A stretch of DNA of 64,000 nt, taken from the NCBI RefSeq assembly GCF_900141895.1, contig NZ_FQYT01000004.1, positions 1 through 64,000 of the forward strand. Reading direction: 5' to 3'. This document shows positions 1-8,051 of the stretch, piece after piece; the stretch's first letter is position 1, and the number at the start of each line of letters is the position of its first letter. Under the pieces are notes generated by a model. The model made no database searches. It was not told the DNA's origin and worked only from the letters and a program-made list of their open reading frames with translations. This DNA comes from Parasporobacterium paucivorans DSM 15970 (GTDB lineage: Bacteria > Bacillota > Clostridia > Lachnospirales > Lachnospiraceae). The translations under genes and the position numbers were made by a program.

Positions 1-416
1 ATACCGGCAACGATTGGCGGAATTATGTGTTTTACCACTTTACTCAGGACTTTTAAATATCCCAGGGCGACGATTACCAGGCCGCTTATGATAATACTTC
101 CAAAACACACGGCAAACCCCTGTTTGGAGGCTATCGCGATAATCGCTCCAAGGGACGCGAATGACATGCCCTGGATAACCGGATATTTAAGGAAAAGGCC
201 AGCCTGGATCACAGTCGCTAGACCACAGGCCAAAAACGTCAGCGCAATAAGTGCAGTGGCATCTGAAATGTTCAGCTGCATAACTGCTATCAGTACTACA
301 GGCCCTAGGAACAGGTTGCATGCAAGCACGGATTGAAACCCAAGGAACAATGCGGAGCCCACACCTATCTTCTCATCGATTCCCACTACTCTGATTTCTT
401 TTTCATTTGAACTCAT
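1..416 (-). CDS. NCS2-family nucleobase permease, 5' part (cut by window edge)
   Basis: The reverse strand reads open from an ATG at 416, preceded by AGGAGAG eight bases upstream, to the window edge, giving 138 residues of the amino end. The product is hydrophobic with repeated membrane segments and carries the stretch PVIQGMSFASLG, which matches the first conserved signature of the NCS2 (xanthine/uracil permease) family. Such proteins import purines or pyrimidines with a cation across the cytoplasmic membrane. The substrate cannot be told from this part. It lies downstream of, and in the same direction as, the LysR gene, so it may be a target of that regulator; a role in taking up a hydroxyarene is only a guess from the neighbourhood. 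Confidence 0.8.
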   Translation of the reverse strand, partial: MSSNEKEIRVVGIDEKIGVGSALFLGFQSVLACNLFLGPVVLIAVMQLNISDATALIALTFLACGLATVIQAGLFLKYPVIQGMSFASLGAIIAIASKQGFAVCFGSIIISGLVIVALGYLKVLSKVVKHIIPPIVAG

Positions 417-818
417 TAAAATCTCTCCTTTCGATTTACACATTATTATCAAATGACGTATACGGACATATTCGTGCAGATTATTTCTTTCCGCATGTCA
501 TAACTGTGTCAGACATAAAGCTGTCAACTGCTGAGTCTCATTTGTTTATGTATCCATTCTACCCCAGAATAAAAAAAAGAATAATCGCCAAAACCGATTC
601 AGTCATACGGTTTGGTTATTATTCTTTCACAGGACAATATTTCGCCTGTATCATCAGCTATCAAAATTGTACTAAAACCAGGGTTTTTTCTTATTATTTT
701 TGGTTTTTACCTATATTCAAGGCTTTCCGTCTTTTGGGTGTTCGGTGAATCTGCTGCACCGACCATAATCATTTCGTATAATACAAACACGGCTGCATGG
801 CTCTATGCATTTTTGTAA
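417..818. other. Intergenic region between LysR gene and permease
   Basis: No coding region is supported here. On the reverse strand it holds a hairpin with a T run (571-625), a short perfect inverted repeat with arms TCGGTG/CACCGA at 742-762, and a weak promoter-like TTGACA at 527-522 followed after 19 bases by TATGAC, which could start the permease transcript. I looked for a purine riboswitch aptamer because the downstream gene is a nucleobase-type permease, and did not find the conserved core. Confidence 0.5.
571..625 (-). terminator. Probable intrinsic terminator or attenuator upstream of the permease
   Basis: On the reverse strand an imperfect AT-rich stem (arms around 625-608 and 596-578) is followed directly by eight T residues (578-571). 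It lies about 190 bases after the LysR stop and 155 bases before the permease start, so it either ends the LysR transcript or attenuates the permease. Confidence 0.5.
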
Positions 819-1712
819 TTATTTATCGTATTCCGATTCATTAAAAAACACATCAATGAAGGTCTGTTTAACCGGATTATAGTTATCTATGTTCCAGGCC
901 ATGGTCAGACTAGGGTCGCTGATTTCATCTACGTCCAGAAACTTAACCGTCGGATCATCCCGCAGCATGTTTCGGGAATCCAGCACGCACACTCCAACCC
1001 CTGCCTGCACCCAGAGCATTTCAGTCTGGATGGACGGAGCAACTTTAATGATCGGCATAACACCTTGTTTTTTAAAGGCATCCAGAATCAGTTTTGGCGA
1101 TTCTTCCGAATCTGTTGTATCAACCATAATAAAAACATCGTCTTTAAAATCAGATAATTTTACATGTCTGGCTCCAGCCAGCCTGTGAGAGCTATGGACA
1201 ACCACATGGTCCCTGGTTTCTTCAATCACCTTGTAGCCAATCCGTTCCCGGCACTTTACATCAAACCTCAATGTGATTATCAGGTCAAGGGTGTTATCAT
1301 ACAGATGTTCTATCAGACCATTGAAACTATAGTTACGAAGGTTGATTTTAACGTTTGCATGATATTTCGCAAAATATCGGAGAGCTTCCGGAAACAGGTC
1401 GCCCACCATGGCTCCATCCAGAATTCCGATGTTTATCTCTCCGGACAGTCCCTGAAAGCTGTTCTGCGCCTTTACGACTGCCAGATTATAATCATTGTAG
1501 ATCTTTTCAAATTCTTTCAACAGGATATGTCCGGCCGGTGTAAGTTTAACAGTCCTGTTGTTTCTCATGAAAAGCATAATATTCAGCTCATGCTCCATCG
1601 CCTGAATCTGACGGCTCAGGGCCGGCTGCGTCACATAAAGCTGACTTGCCGCCTTGGTGTAGTTGAGCGATTTTGCCAAAGTAATAAAGTATCTGATTTG
1701 TGTAATATTCAT
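819..1712 (-). CDS. LysR-family transcriptional regulator
   Basis: This 297-residue protein has the usual LysR size and layout. The winged helix-turn-helix occupies about residues 1-60 (AASQLYVTQPALSRQIQAME is the recognition-helix region), a linker helix follows, and the periplasmic-binding-protein-like effector domain fills about residues 90-295. The ATG at 1712 has AAGGAGGTCGAAG just upstream. The gene is divergent from the corrinoid protein/methyltransferase pair, the classic arrangement for a LysR regulator and its target, and is co-oriented with the permease downstream. The effector is unknown. Methylated or hydroxylated aromatic ligands are plausible because of the neighbours, but nothing in the sequence proves it. 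Confidence 0.9.
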   Translation of the reverse strand: MNITQIRYFITLAKSLNYTKAASQLYVTQPALSRQIQAMEHELNIMLFMRNNRTVKLTPAGHILLKEFEKIYNDYNLAVVKAQNSFQGLSGEINIGILDGAMVGDLFPEALRYFAKYHANVKINLRNYSFNGLIEHLYDNTLDLIITLRFDVKCRERIGYKVIEETRDHVVVHSSHRLAGARHVKLSDFKDDVFIMVDTTDSEESPKLILDAFKKQGVMPIIKVAPSIQTEMLWVQAGVGVCVLDSRNMLRDDPTVKFLDVDEISDPSLTMAWNIDNYNPVKQTFIDVFFNESEYDK

Positions 1713-1864
1713 CTTCGACCTCCTTGAATAATGCTATTATAACATATCTGCATACCATATTATAGTTTTACATTTACAACACTCCAGGGAACCAACGGGC
1801 GCTCTTCCTATAAAAAGCAATCAAAATCGAGCCTTCATAAGTATCGTTATTGCCTCATTTTTTA

Positions 1865-1894
1865 GTGCACAGTGCACATTACACAAGATGCACA
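1865..1894. repeat. GTGCAC repeat cluster, candidate operator
   Basis: Two copies of the palindrome GTGCAC sit one base apart (1865-1870 and 1872-1877), and a third ATGCACA follows about ten bases on. They lie 130-140 bases upstream of the forward promoter, a normal distance for a LysR activator site. Confidence 0.35.
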
Positions 1895-2005
1895 TTTGTA
1901 TTTTTATTTAATTTTTGTCGTAAAAACAACGTATTTATGGGGTTTTTATGGCATCTATTAACATTTTGCATGCTTTTATTCATTTTATGCATTAGTCATT
2001 CTGCA

Positions 2006-2034
2006 TTGTTTGTGTTATATTGTGAGTATAGAAT
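2006..2034 (+). promoter_or_regulatory. Sigma-A promoter of the corrinoid methyltransferase operon
   Basis: TTGTTT (2006-2011), a 17-base spacer and TAGAAT (2029-2034) predict a start near 2041, about 35 bases before the ATG at 2076. The ribosome site TAGGAGGAAG lies at 2061-2070. Confidence 0.6.
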
Positions 2035-2075
2035 CTGTTAATAATTAAACAATGTATTTTTAGGAGGAAGAAATT

Positions 2076-2708
2076 ATGTCAAAGTTAAATGAAATCGCAG
2101 TAGCTGTGGATACCGGAAAGTCAAAAGTTATAGGCGCACTGGTTCAGGAAGCAATCAACGAAGGAATTGATCCAAAAGATATCCTCAACATCGGAATGCT
2201 GGATGCCATGGCAGTTGTTGGTGAAAAATTCAAAAACCATGTGTATTTCGTTCCCGAAATGATGGTTGCTGCACGTGCCATGAAAAAAGGACTGGAAGTA
2301 TTAAGACCGCACCTCGCTGCTGAGAATGCAAAGAAGCTCGGCAAAATGGTAATGGGAACAGTTGCCGGAGATCTGCATGACATCGGAAAAAACCTGGTTA
2401 TCATGATGATCGAAAGCGTCGGATTTGAAGTAGTCGACCTGGGCGTGGACGTTCCTGTAGAAAAATTCCTCGAAGCAGCTTCTGATCCAGACGTGGATAT
2501 TGTAGGCCTGTCTACTCTGCTGACCACAACCATGCCAGCTCTTGAAGAAGCTGTCAAAGCGCTGAATGCCCTTCCAAACAGAAGCCAGTTCAAAATCATG
2601 GTAGGCGGAGCTCCTGTCACACAGGATTATGCCACTTTTGTCGGAGCCGACGGATATTCCATGGATGCCGTTTCTGCCGCAGATCTTGCCAAAACCTACG
2701 TGGCATAA
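2076..2708 (+). CDS. Corrinoid (cobalamin-binding) methyl-carrier protein
   Basis: This 210-residue protein belongs to the MtaC/MtbC/MttC-like family that carries a methyl group on a B12 cofactor between two methyltransferases. Residues 1-90 form the helical cap domain. Residues 91-210 form the B12-binding Rossmann domain with the signature GDLHDIGKN, in which His101 within D-x-H-x-x-G (99-104) is the lower cobalt ligand. The later GLSTLLTTTMP and GGAPVTQDYA segments are also family typical. The gene has its own promoter and is followed by a UroD-type methyltransferase 56 bases on. No reductive activator (RACE) gene is seen, so it would have to lie elsewhere. The methyl donor is unknown; methoxyarenes or methylamines are the usual choices. 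Confidence 0.92.
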   Translation: MSKLNEIAVAVDTGKSKVIGALVQEAINEGIDPKDILNIGMLDAMAVVGEKFKNHVYFVPEMMVAARAMKKGLEVLRPHLAAENAKKLGKMVMGTVAGDLHDIGKNLVIMMIESVGFEVVDLGVDVPVEKFLEAASDPDVDIVGLSTLLTTTMPALEEAVKALNALPNRSQFKIMVGGAPVTQDYATFVGADGYSMDAVSAADLAKTYVA

Positions 2709-2764
2709 AGGCACAATAACATTCGATAAATTCACTAATCAATAAAAAAAAAGGAGAAAACACT

Positions 2765-3766
2765 ATGAATATGAACAAATGGATTGAAGATATCATCAAT
2801 TCTCCCGTCAAGAAACCTTTTCCAGTCCTTACCTTCCCGTCAGTTGGATTTATGAACATGACCGTGGAGGAACTGGTATCCAGCAGCGACAACCTCGCGA
2901 ACGGAATCAAGATTATTGCAGACAAGGTGGATATGCCGGCAGCACTGGGCTACATGGATCTTTCCATTGAAGCCGAAGCCTTTGGAGCGAATACCGTGTA
3001 TTCCGCCAATGAAGTGCCCAACATCACCGGAAGCATCGCCGATACAGAAGAAGCCGCAGAAGCCCTCAAGGTACCGGAAGTTGGCGCAGGCAGAACCGGA
3101 AAGAGCATCGAGGCAATTGCCAAAGCCAGGAAGCTCATTACCGACAAGCCCCTTATAGCCGGCACTATCGGACCATTCTCCATGGCAGGACGCCTTATGG
3201 GCGTAAGCAACGCCATGATCTTCTGCTACGACGAACCGGACTTATGCCATATATTATTGAGAAAATCGACTGATTTCCTGATTAAGTACATCCTGGAATT
3301 CAAGAAAGCCGGAGCGGATGCCGTACTGATTGCAGAGCCTCTTGCAGGAATCCTCTCACCAAGCCTTTGCCAGGAGTTCTCCACCGATTACATCAAAGAA
3401 ATCGTAGAAGCCGTGCAGGACGAAGACTTCATCCTCCTCTACCACAACTGTGGAAACGAGGCAGTCAGACTGATTGACGTAATACTGGACACAGGATGTA
3501 AAGCATACCATTTCGGGGATGCAATCGATATGGCGGATATGATGCCGCACATTCCGGCTGACATACTGGCAATGGGCAACCTGAAACCGGCATATTTCAG
3601 AAACAGCACAACAGAAGAAATCAGACAGGAAACGTTAAATCTTTTAGAAAAATGCGGCAAGTACCCGAATTTCCTGATTTCTTCAGGATGCGATGTGCCT
3701 CCTACCGCTAAATGGGAAAACGTGGAAGCCTTCTTTGACGCAGCAGCAGAATTTTACAGTAAATAA
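2765..3766 (+). CDS. UroD/MtaA-type cobalamin methyltransferase
   Basis: This 333-residue TIM-barrel protein of the uroporphyrinogen-decarboxylase superfamily most resembles MtaA/MtbA/CmuA-type methyltransferases. The zinc site of that branch is present: His227-x-Cys229 in LYHNCGN and Cys309 in SSGCDVPP. These ligands activate a thiol or other acceptor or donor and are not used by true HemE decarboxylases. It is translated from an ATG preceded by AAGGAGAAAACACT and forms a two-gene operon with the corrinoid protein. In that pair it may move the methyl group either from the substrate to the corrinoid or from the corrinoid to tetrahydrofolate or a thiol. The sequence does not decide which. A separate substrate-specific MttB/MtaB subunit is absent here. 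Confidence 0.85.
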   Translation: MNMNKWIEDIINSPVKKPFPVLTFPSVGFMNMTVEELVSSSDNLANGIKIIADKVDMPAALGYMDLSIEAEAFGANTVYSANEVPNITGSIADTEEAAEALKVPEVGAGRTGKSIEAIAKARKLITDKPLIAGTIGPFSMAGRLMGVSNAMIFCYDEPDLCHILLRKSTDFLIKYILEFKKAGADAVLIAEPLAGILSPSLCQEFSTDYIKEIVEAVQDEDFILLYHNCGNEAVRLIDVILDTGCKAYHFGDAIDMADMMPHIPADILAMGNLKPAYFRNSTTEEIRQETLNLLEKCGKYPNFLISSGCDVPPTAKWENVEAFFDAAAEFYSK

Positions 3767-3808
3767 CGCCCCCCTCTCTTAATTGTTTATAAATATAAAT
3801 CACCATGC

Positions 3809-3843
3809 AAAAAGCACCGGGTCCCCTTCCCGGTGCTTTTTAT
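3809..3843. terminator. Bidirectional intrinsic terminator
   Basis: A GC-rich stem, AGCACCGGG paired with CCCGGTGCT around a short loop, is flanked by A and T runs on both sides. It can end both the rightward methyltransferase operon and the leftward redox operon. Confidence 0.9.
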
Positions 3844-3854
3844 TTGCGTTATTT

Positions 3855-5105
3855 CTATCTTTTCTTGAACTTCCCGACCTTCGTAAGTTTTTCAGGCAGC
3901 TTCGGAAGCCTTCCGGACGCTCTCACGATTGCCTCATATTCACAGGCTTCTATACACTTTCCACATTTTGTGCATTCCAGGTCATCAATCATATGAATAT
4001 ATCCTTCATCTCCTTCGATGCAGTCCGCCGGGCACTCATCCACGCAGTCCCCGCATCCTTCACATTTCATCGGATCAATATATATATTCATAAAGGCCTT
4101 GCAGGTATCTGTCCGGCACTTTTTCCGTTTGATATGATCCTCAATCTCATCGTCGAAATTTGCAAGAACTCCAATCACAGGATTTGCCGCTGTCTTTCCC
4201 ACAGAACATAATGTGCTGAATTCCATGGCATCGACGATTTCCTTAACAAGCGCCAGGTCCGAAGCACTGCCTTTTCCTGCCGTCATTTCTTTAAAGATAG
4301 CATGGAGCTGTCTGCTGCCTTCCCTACAGAAGGTGCATTTTCCACAGCTCTTATAGCAGATTTTTTCCATTCTTACAACCGCTTGGTCAATCATGCAGAC
4401 ATCAGGTCCCAAAACGGATACAACTCCGTTTTCAGGCTGAAACGCCGCATCTATCTTCACGTCGAGAGCAGTCCGGTCAAATATTTTCGTACCGATCTCG
4501 AGGGCCATTATGTCTTCTTCGGCAATATCGCCAACCACCTTCTTGACTGTCACTCCCAAAGGATATTTTTTGAATCCCTCCAGCACTTCACCGCGTTTTA
4601 CCGCAAGCAGGATCGAGGGTCTGTATGTTTCCGGATCGGAAAAAAAGGCACTTAGGGCAGCATACGTTTCAAAATGACCGTTTGCGTTATAAAACGGATT
4701 GGTATTGGTGATATGGGTATCGACAATTCCCACTTCGATTTGCATATCAAGCCCATACCCTTTGCTCATCTCCATGATTCGGTCTGCCAGACCGTCATTT
4801 TCGCTCGGCAGATAAACTGCCGAATTCGTCGTCCCCAGAGCATAGGCAGCTATTGCCATCCCCTCCAGAACCTCTGCCAAATTGTTTTCCAGAACGGAGA
4901 TCAGCACCGCATCATAGTCACAATTGTTCAGCGCAGCTGCAATCCGTAATTTTTTTCTTTCGTCTGCTGCACCCTGCACGGCATCGCTCCATATGGCTGA
5001 AAGCAGTTTCCCCGCATAATGGCCGTAGTCCGTAAAGCCCTTTTCTTCGATTTTATTCAGAACTTCTTCTCTGTTCTGTTTTTTTGCACTCATCAGTCCG
5101 GTCAT
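3855..5105 (-). CDS. NuoF/HydB-like iron-sulfur subunit lacking the flavin and NADH motifs
   Basis: This 416-residue protein aligns with the NuoF/HydB family from the EGMAIAAYALG helix onward. It has an SLBB-like segment (about 165-235), the 4Fe-4S site SCGKCTFCREG (Cys254, 257, 260, with Cys300), and a carboxyl double 4Fe-4S ferredoxin domain (Cys348/351/354/358 and 378/381/384/388). The glycine-rich NADH/FMN loop GRGGAGFPTG, the NADESEPGT motif and the GAGAYICGEETALL motif of real NuoF are all missing, so binding of FMN and NADH is doubtful. It starts two bases after the stop of the upstream FAD fusion gene, so both are made together. It probably passes electrons within a complex with that protein. 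The role in metabolism is inferred only from the neighbours. Confidence 0.8.
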   Translation of the reverse strand: MTGLMSAKKQNREEVLNKIEEKGFTDYGHYAGKLLSAIWSDAVQGAADERKKLRIAAALNNCDYDAVLISVLENNLAEVLEGMAIAAYALGTTNSAVYLPSENDGLADRIMEMSKGYGLDMQIEVGIVDTHITNTNPFYNANGHFETYAALSAFFSDPETYRPSILLAVKRGEVLEGFKKYPLGVTVKKVVGDIAEEDIMALEIGTKIFDRTALDVKIDAAFQPENGVVSVLGPDVCMIDQAVVRMEKICYKSCGKCTFCREGSRQLHAIFKEMTAGKGSASDLALVKEIVDAMEFSTLCSVGKTAANPVIGVLANFDDEIEDHIKRKKCRTDTCKAFMNIYIDPMKCEGCGDCVDECPADCIEGDEGYIHMIDDLECTKCGKCIEACEYEAIVRASGRLPKLPEKLTKVGKFKKR

Positions 5106-5106
5106 A

Positions 5107-7233
5107 TCACTCAGCCTCCTTAATCGTCTGCGAAGAATAATCTCCCCACAGCTTCGGTCCCTGGATCTGAAGCCTCAAGTCGCACTGCAGGCATCTTTCG
5201 GTCTCGCAGCCGATTTTCTTCTCACAAATCCCAAAATCCATCAGACCAAAGTTTTCTGCCCGCTCTCCGGGCAGCGCCAGATCTGGCTGTATTCTTTCCA
5301 GATAACCAAATTTTTCGATAACTCCGATGTGAGGATTGGGTTTCTCCACAGGTGCAAGTATTTCATTGATGTCGCCATCCCCGCCAAGATAAACGTCTAT
5401 CTCAGCAGCCGCCTTCCTTCCGGAAGCAATCGCCCGGATGACAGAAGCGGTTCCATACACAACATCTCCCGCTGCGAAGATTCCTTCCTTATCTGTCTTG
5501 AGGCTGTTTTCTCCGACAAGGATACTGTTTCCTCTTCCCAATTTCAGGCCAGACTCCTCCGTAATGGCAGAGCGCTGTCCTACCGCAAAGATTACGGTGT
5601 CCGCTTCAATCAGCTGTTCCGATCCGTCCACCTTCCTGATAACTGCATTTCTATTTGCATCAAAGGAGAATGACTCTACTTCCATCAAGAGCATTCCTGA
5701 GCAATGTTCCTCCCCAGTGATTTTTTCAAAGGTTCTGCCCGGGTGTACGAAAATACCCTCTTCCAGAGCCTGCTCAATTTCTTCTTTATCGGCCGGCATG
5801 GCGTTTTCTGCCTCAAGACATGCAAGATGAACTTCCCTCGCGCCCAGCCTTTTTGCTGATCTCGCACAGTCAAAAGCAACGTTTCCTCCCCCGAGCACGA
5901 CGACTTTCTCTCCCATACCCGGGTCTATACCCATGCTCACATTCCTGAGAAAGTCGATATTCAGCAGGACGCCTTCCAGACAATTTCCCTCTATCGGAAG
6001 ACGCACTCCACTATGGGTACCGGTAGCCATCAGCACTGCATCAAAACCTTCTCCCAGGAGTCTTTCCGGATTTTCTATCCTTACTCCTGTTTCCACAGTA
6101 ACTCCTGCCTTCATCAGAATATCCACTTCTTCATCTACAATCTCCCTCGGCAGCCTGTAGGAAGGGATGCCGTATTGCAGCATTCCGCCTGTTTTTTCCA
6201 AGGCCTCTTTAAGAACGACTTCATGGCCTTTTTTCCGGAGATAATGTGCGGCTATGAGACCTGCCGGTCCGCCACCCACAACGCATACTCTTTTACCGGT
6301 GGAAGGCGCAGAAATCCCTTTGCCCTCCCAGATCTTTTCCACATCGTGTTCGGCCGCAAAGCGTTTGATATTTCTTATGGATATCGGAGAGTTGACCTGG
6401 CCCCTCTTGCAATCCAGCTCACATACATGATTGCAGATATATCCCAGCACCTTGGGCATCGGCGCTTTTTCGCGGACCACAGCCGTCGCCTCCGAATATT
6501 TGCCTTCCTTTGTCAGCCGGACGTACCTTGGAACATCCGTCCCGGCGGGACAGGCCGCCTTACAGGGTATCATTACATCTTCCCTGGTTTTTCCACTACC
6601 AATAAAAGATACTTTATCCCGTATTGTTCCTGTCGGACATACCTGCGCACAGGCGCCGCAGAAACGGCAGTCCGCATCCGCAAGAAGCTTATCGTGGATT
6701 GTACCCACATAGGTTTCCATATCTTTCTTGTTATACCGGAGAACCTTAACGCCCCTCAGTTCGTCACAAGCCCTTACGCATCTTCCGCAAAGGATGCAGC
6801 GGTTCATGTCATGAATGAACAGAGGGTTTCTGTCGTCGGACTTAAAGCCCTTCGACCTCATCTTTACACGTCCGCCGCTTGCTCCGATATACTGCATGAG
6901 AGTCTGCAATTCACAATCTCCGTAAACCGGACATGTCGAACAATCTTCCGGGTGAGCCGAAAGCAGCAGCTCCATGGCAAGGGTACGCAATTTAGTCAGT
7001 CTTTCACTCTTCGTATGTATCACCATACCGTCTTTTGCTTTCATCGTGCATGAAGTCTCTACGCCATCCCTGCCCTCCACTTCAACGATGCACATACGGC
7101 ACGAGCCCAGTTCGCTGAGTGCCGGATGGTGGCACAGATGAGGAATGTACACTCCCGCCTCCAATGCGCAGTCCAATACATTCCTGTTGTTCTCTACGTT
7201 CAGGCGGATTCCGTCTATAGTTATAACAGCCAT
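5107..7233 (-). CDS. HydA-N/NuoG-like plus NfnB/GltD-like FAD oxidoreductase fusion
   Basis: This 708-residue multi-domain electron-transfer protein contains, in order: a 2Fe-2S ferredoxin (Cys34, 45, 48, 62); the NuoG/HydA His-Cys3 4Fe-4S site (His94, Cys98, 101, 107); a double 4Fe-4S ferredoxin (Cys146/149/152/156 and 189/192/195/199); a GltD-type cysteine domain (Cys224, 228, 267, 271, 275); an FAD Rossmann fold starting VVGGGPAGL near 320; and an NAD(P) fold with VVVLGGGNVAFD. No hydrogenase H-cluster domain is present. The plan resembles the large subunit of electron-bifurcating transhydrogenases such as the Sporomusa-type Nfn. It has its own promoter and AAAGGAAG ribosome site, and is followed at once by the NuoF-like gene. 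It probably links NAD(P)H and ferredoxin pools. Confidence 0.82.
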   Translation of the reverse strand: MAVITIDGIRLNVENNRNVLDCALEAGVYIPHLCHHPALSELGSCRMCIVEVEGRDGVETSCTMKAKDGMVIHTKSERLTKLRTLAMELLLSAHPEDCSTCPVYGDCELQTLMQYIGASGGRVKMRSKGFKSDDRNPLFIHDMNRCILCGRCVRACDELRGVKVLRYNKKDMETYVGTIHDKLLADADCRFCGACAQVCPTGTIRDKVSFIGSGKTREDVMIPCKAACPAGTDVPRYVRLTKEGKYSEATAVVREKAPMPKVLGYICNHVCELDCKRGQVNSPISIRNIKRFAAEHDVEKIWEGKGISAPSTGKRVCVVGGGPAGLIAAHYLRKKGHEVVLKEALEKTGGMLQYGIPSYRLPREIVDEEVDILMKAGVTVETGVRIENPERLLGEGFDAVLMATGTHSGVRLPIEGNCLEGVLLNIDFLRNVSMGIDPGMGEKVVVLGGGNVAFDCARSAKRLGAREVHLACLEAENAMPADKEEIEQALEEGIFVHPGRTFEKITGEEHCSGMLLMEVESFSFDANRNAVIRKVDGSEQLIEADTVIFAVGQRSAITEESGLKLGRGNSILVGENSLKTDKEGIFAAGDVVYGTASVIRAIASGRKAAAEIDVYLGGDGDINEILAPVEKPNPHIGVIEKFGYLERIQPDLALPGERAENFGLMDFGICEKKIGCETERCLQCDLRLQIQGPKLWGDYSSQTIKEAE

Positions 7234-7289
7234 ATTTACTTCCTTTCAAAATATTAATTCAGATTTTCGTCCTATTTATTATATATAAT

Positions 7290-7318
7290 ATTGTACTATT
7301 GTCCATATTTAATGTCAA
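7290..7318 (-). promoter_or_regulatory. Sigma-A promoter of the redox-pair operon
   Basis: On the reverse strand TTGACA (7318-7313), 17 bases and TACAAT (7295-7290) lie about 50 bases upstream of the ATG at 7233. The redox pair therefore has its own promoter, separate from the catabolic operon. Confidence 0.75.
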
Positions 7319-7344
7319 TAGTCATACTTCAGAAAGGTCAAATA

Positions 7345-7384
7345 AAAAAAGCTCCACACTGTGATAACACAATGTGAAGCTTTT
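7345..7384 (-). terminator. Intrinsic terminator of the catabolic operon
   Basis: On the reverse strand AAAAGCTTCACATTGTG pairs imperfectly with CACAGTGTGGAGC around a TTAT loop and is followed by seven T residues. It lies directly after the CoA-transferase B stop. Confidence 0.85.
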
Positions 7385-7394
7385 AATCGTTTGT

Positions 7395-8051
7395 TTACAA
7401 AGAAGGCATTGTTTTTAAGTCGTCTGCTATAATAAGCTGTGCCCCTGTCTGGCTCTGGATTTCCTCCACTGTTGTACCTTCAGCGATTTCCTTTAACAGG
7501 AAACCTTTCTCGGTAACCTCAATTACACACAGCTCAGTAACAATCATGTGTACTCTGTTGATTGCTGTAGCAGGAAGTGTAATCTTTTTAAGAAGTTTTG
7601 GTTCTCCTTTTGCAGAATGTACCATTCCGATAATGACCTTTTTGGCACCTACGACCAGGTCCATCGCTCCGCCCATACCAGGTACCATTTTACCAGGTAC
7701 GATATGGCTTGCAAGTGATCCAGTCTCATCTACCTGAAGAGCTCCAAGAACAGTCAGATCGACGTGTCCGCCACGGATGATTCCGAAGGAGGTTGCACTG
7801 TCAAAGAAAACAGCTCCCGGCAATACAGTTACATTCTGATTTCCGGCATTGATAAGATCTTTATCTTCTTTACCCGGCTCAGACAATGGACCCATGCCGA
7901 TAATTCCATTCTCTGACTGAAGGGTAATGTGCACACCCTCTGGTAAATAGTTAGCTACCAGAGTAGGCAGGCCAATACCAAGGTTAACAACGTCGCCATC
8001 ATGCAGTTCCTGGGCAACTCTGTATGCAATTATTTCTTTTGCTGAAGCCAT
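7395..8051 (-). CDS. Acetoacetate CoA-transferase-type subunit B (beta)
   Basis: This 218-residue beta subunit of a family I 3-oxoacid CoA-transferase has the [10 protein letters not shown] signature, with Glu47 the residue that forms the glutamyl-CoA thioester. It works with the adjacent alpha subunit to move CoA from an acyl-CoA to a free acid, here most sensibly from acetyl-CoA or butyryl-CoA to acetoacetate. Its start overlaps the alpha subunit stop in a TAATG arrangement, so translation is coupled. It is the last gene of the operon, with an intrinsic terminator just after it. In the proposed pathway it activates the acetoacetate released by the lyase. Confidence 0.9.
   Translation of the reverse strand: MASAKEIIAYRVAQELHDGDVVNLGIGLPTLVANYLPEGVHITLQSENGIIGMGPLSEPGKEDKDLINAGNQNVTVLPGAVFFDSATSFGIIRGGHVDLTVLGALQVDETGSLASHIVPGKMVPGMGGAMDLVVGAKKVIIGMVHSAKGEPKLLKKITLPATAINRVHMIVTELCVIEVTEKGFLLKEIAEGTTVEEIQSQTGAQLIIADDLKTMPSL

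Larger units (their letters stand above)
1713..2075. other. Divergent regulatory region, LysR / corrinoid operon
   Basis: There is no gene here. It contains tandem TATAAT-like hexamers near 1737-1765 on the reverse strand for the LysR gene, a TGCAC-rich repeat cluster at 1865-1894, several further GCAT motifs at 1965-2005, and a good forward promoter at 2006-2034. It is AT-rich and is the likely site of LysR action. Confidence 0.5.

Noticed and set aside
417-818. Possible purine riboswitch before the NCS2 permease
   Set aside because: A hairpin with a T run and a second stem are present, but the conserved purine aptamer core and loop-loop sequences could not be found.
6013-7053. Long forward open frame (346 codons) opposite the FAD fusion gene
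   Set aside because: It is antisense to a gene with clear cofactor motifs, and its product has no domain and no start site.
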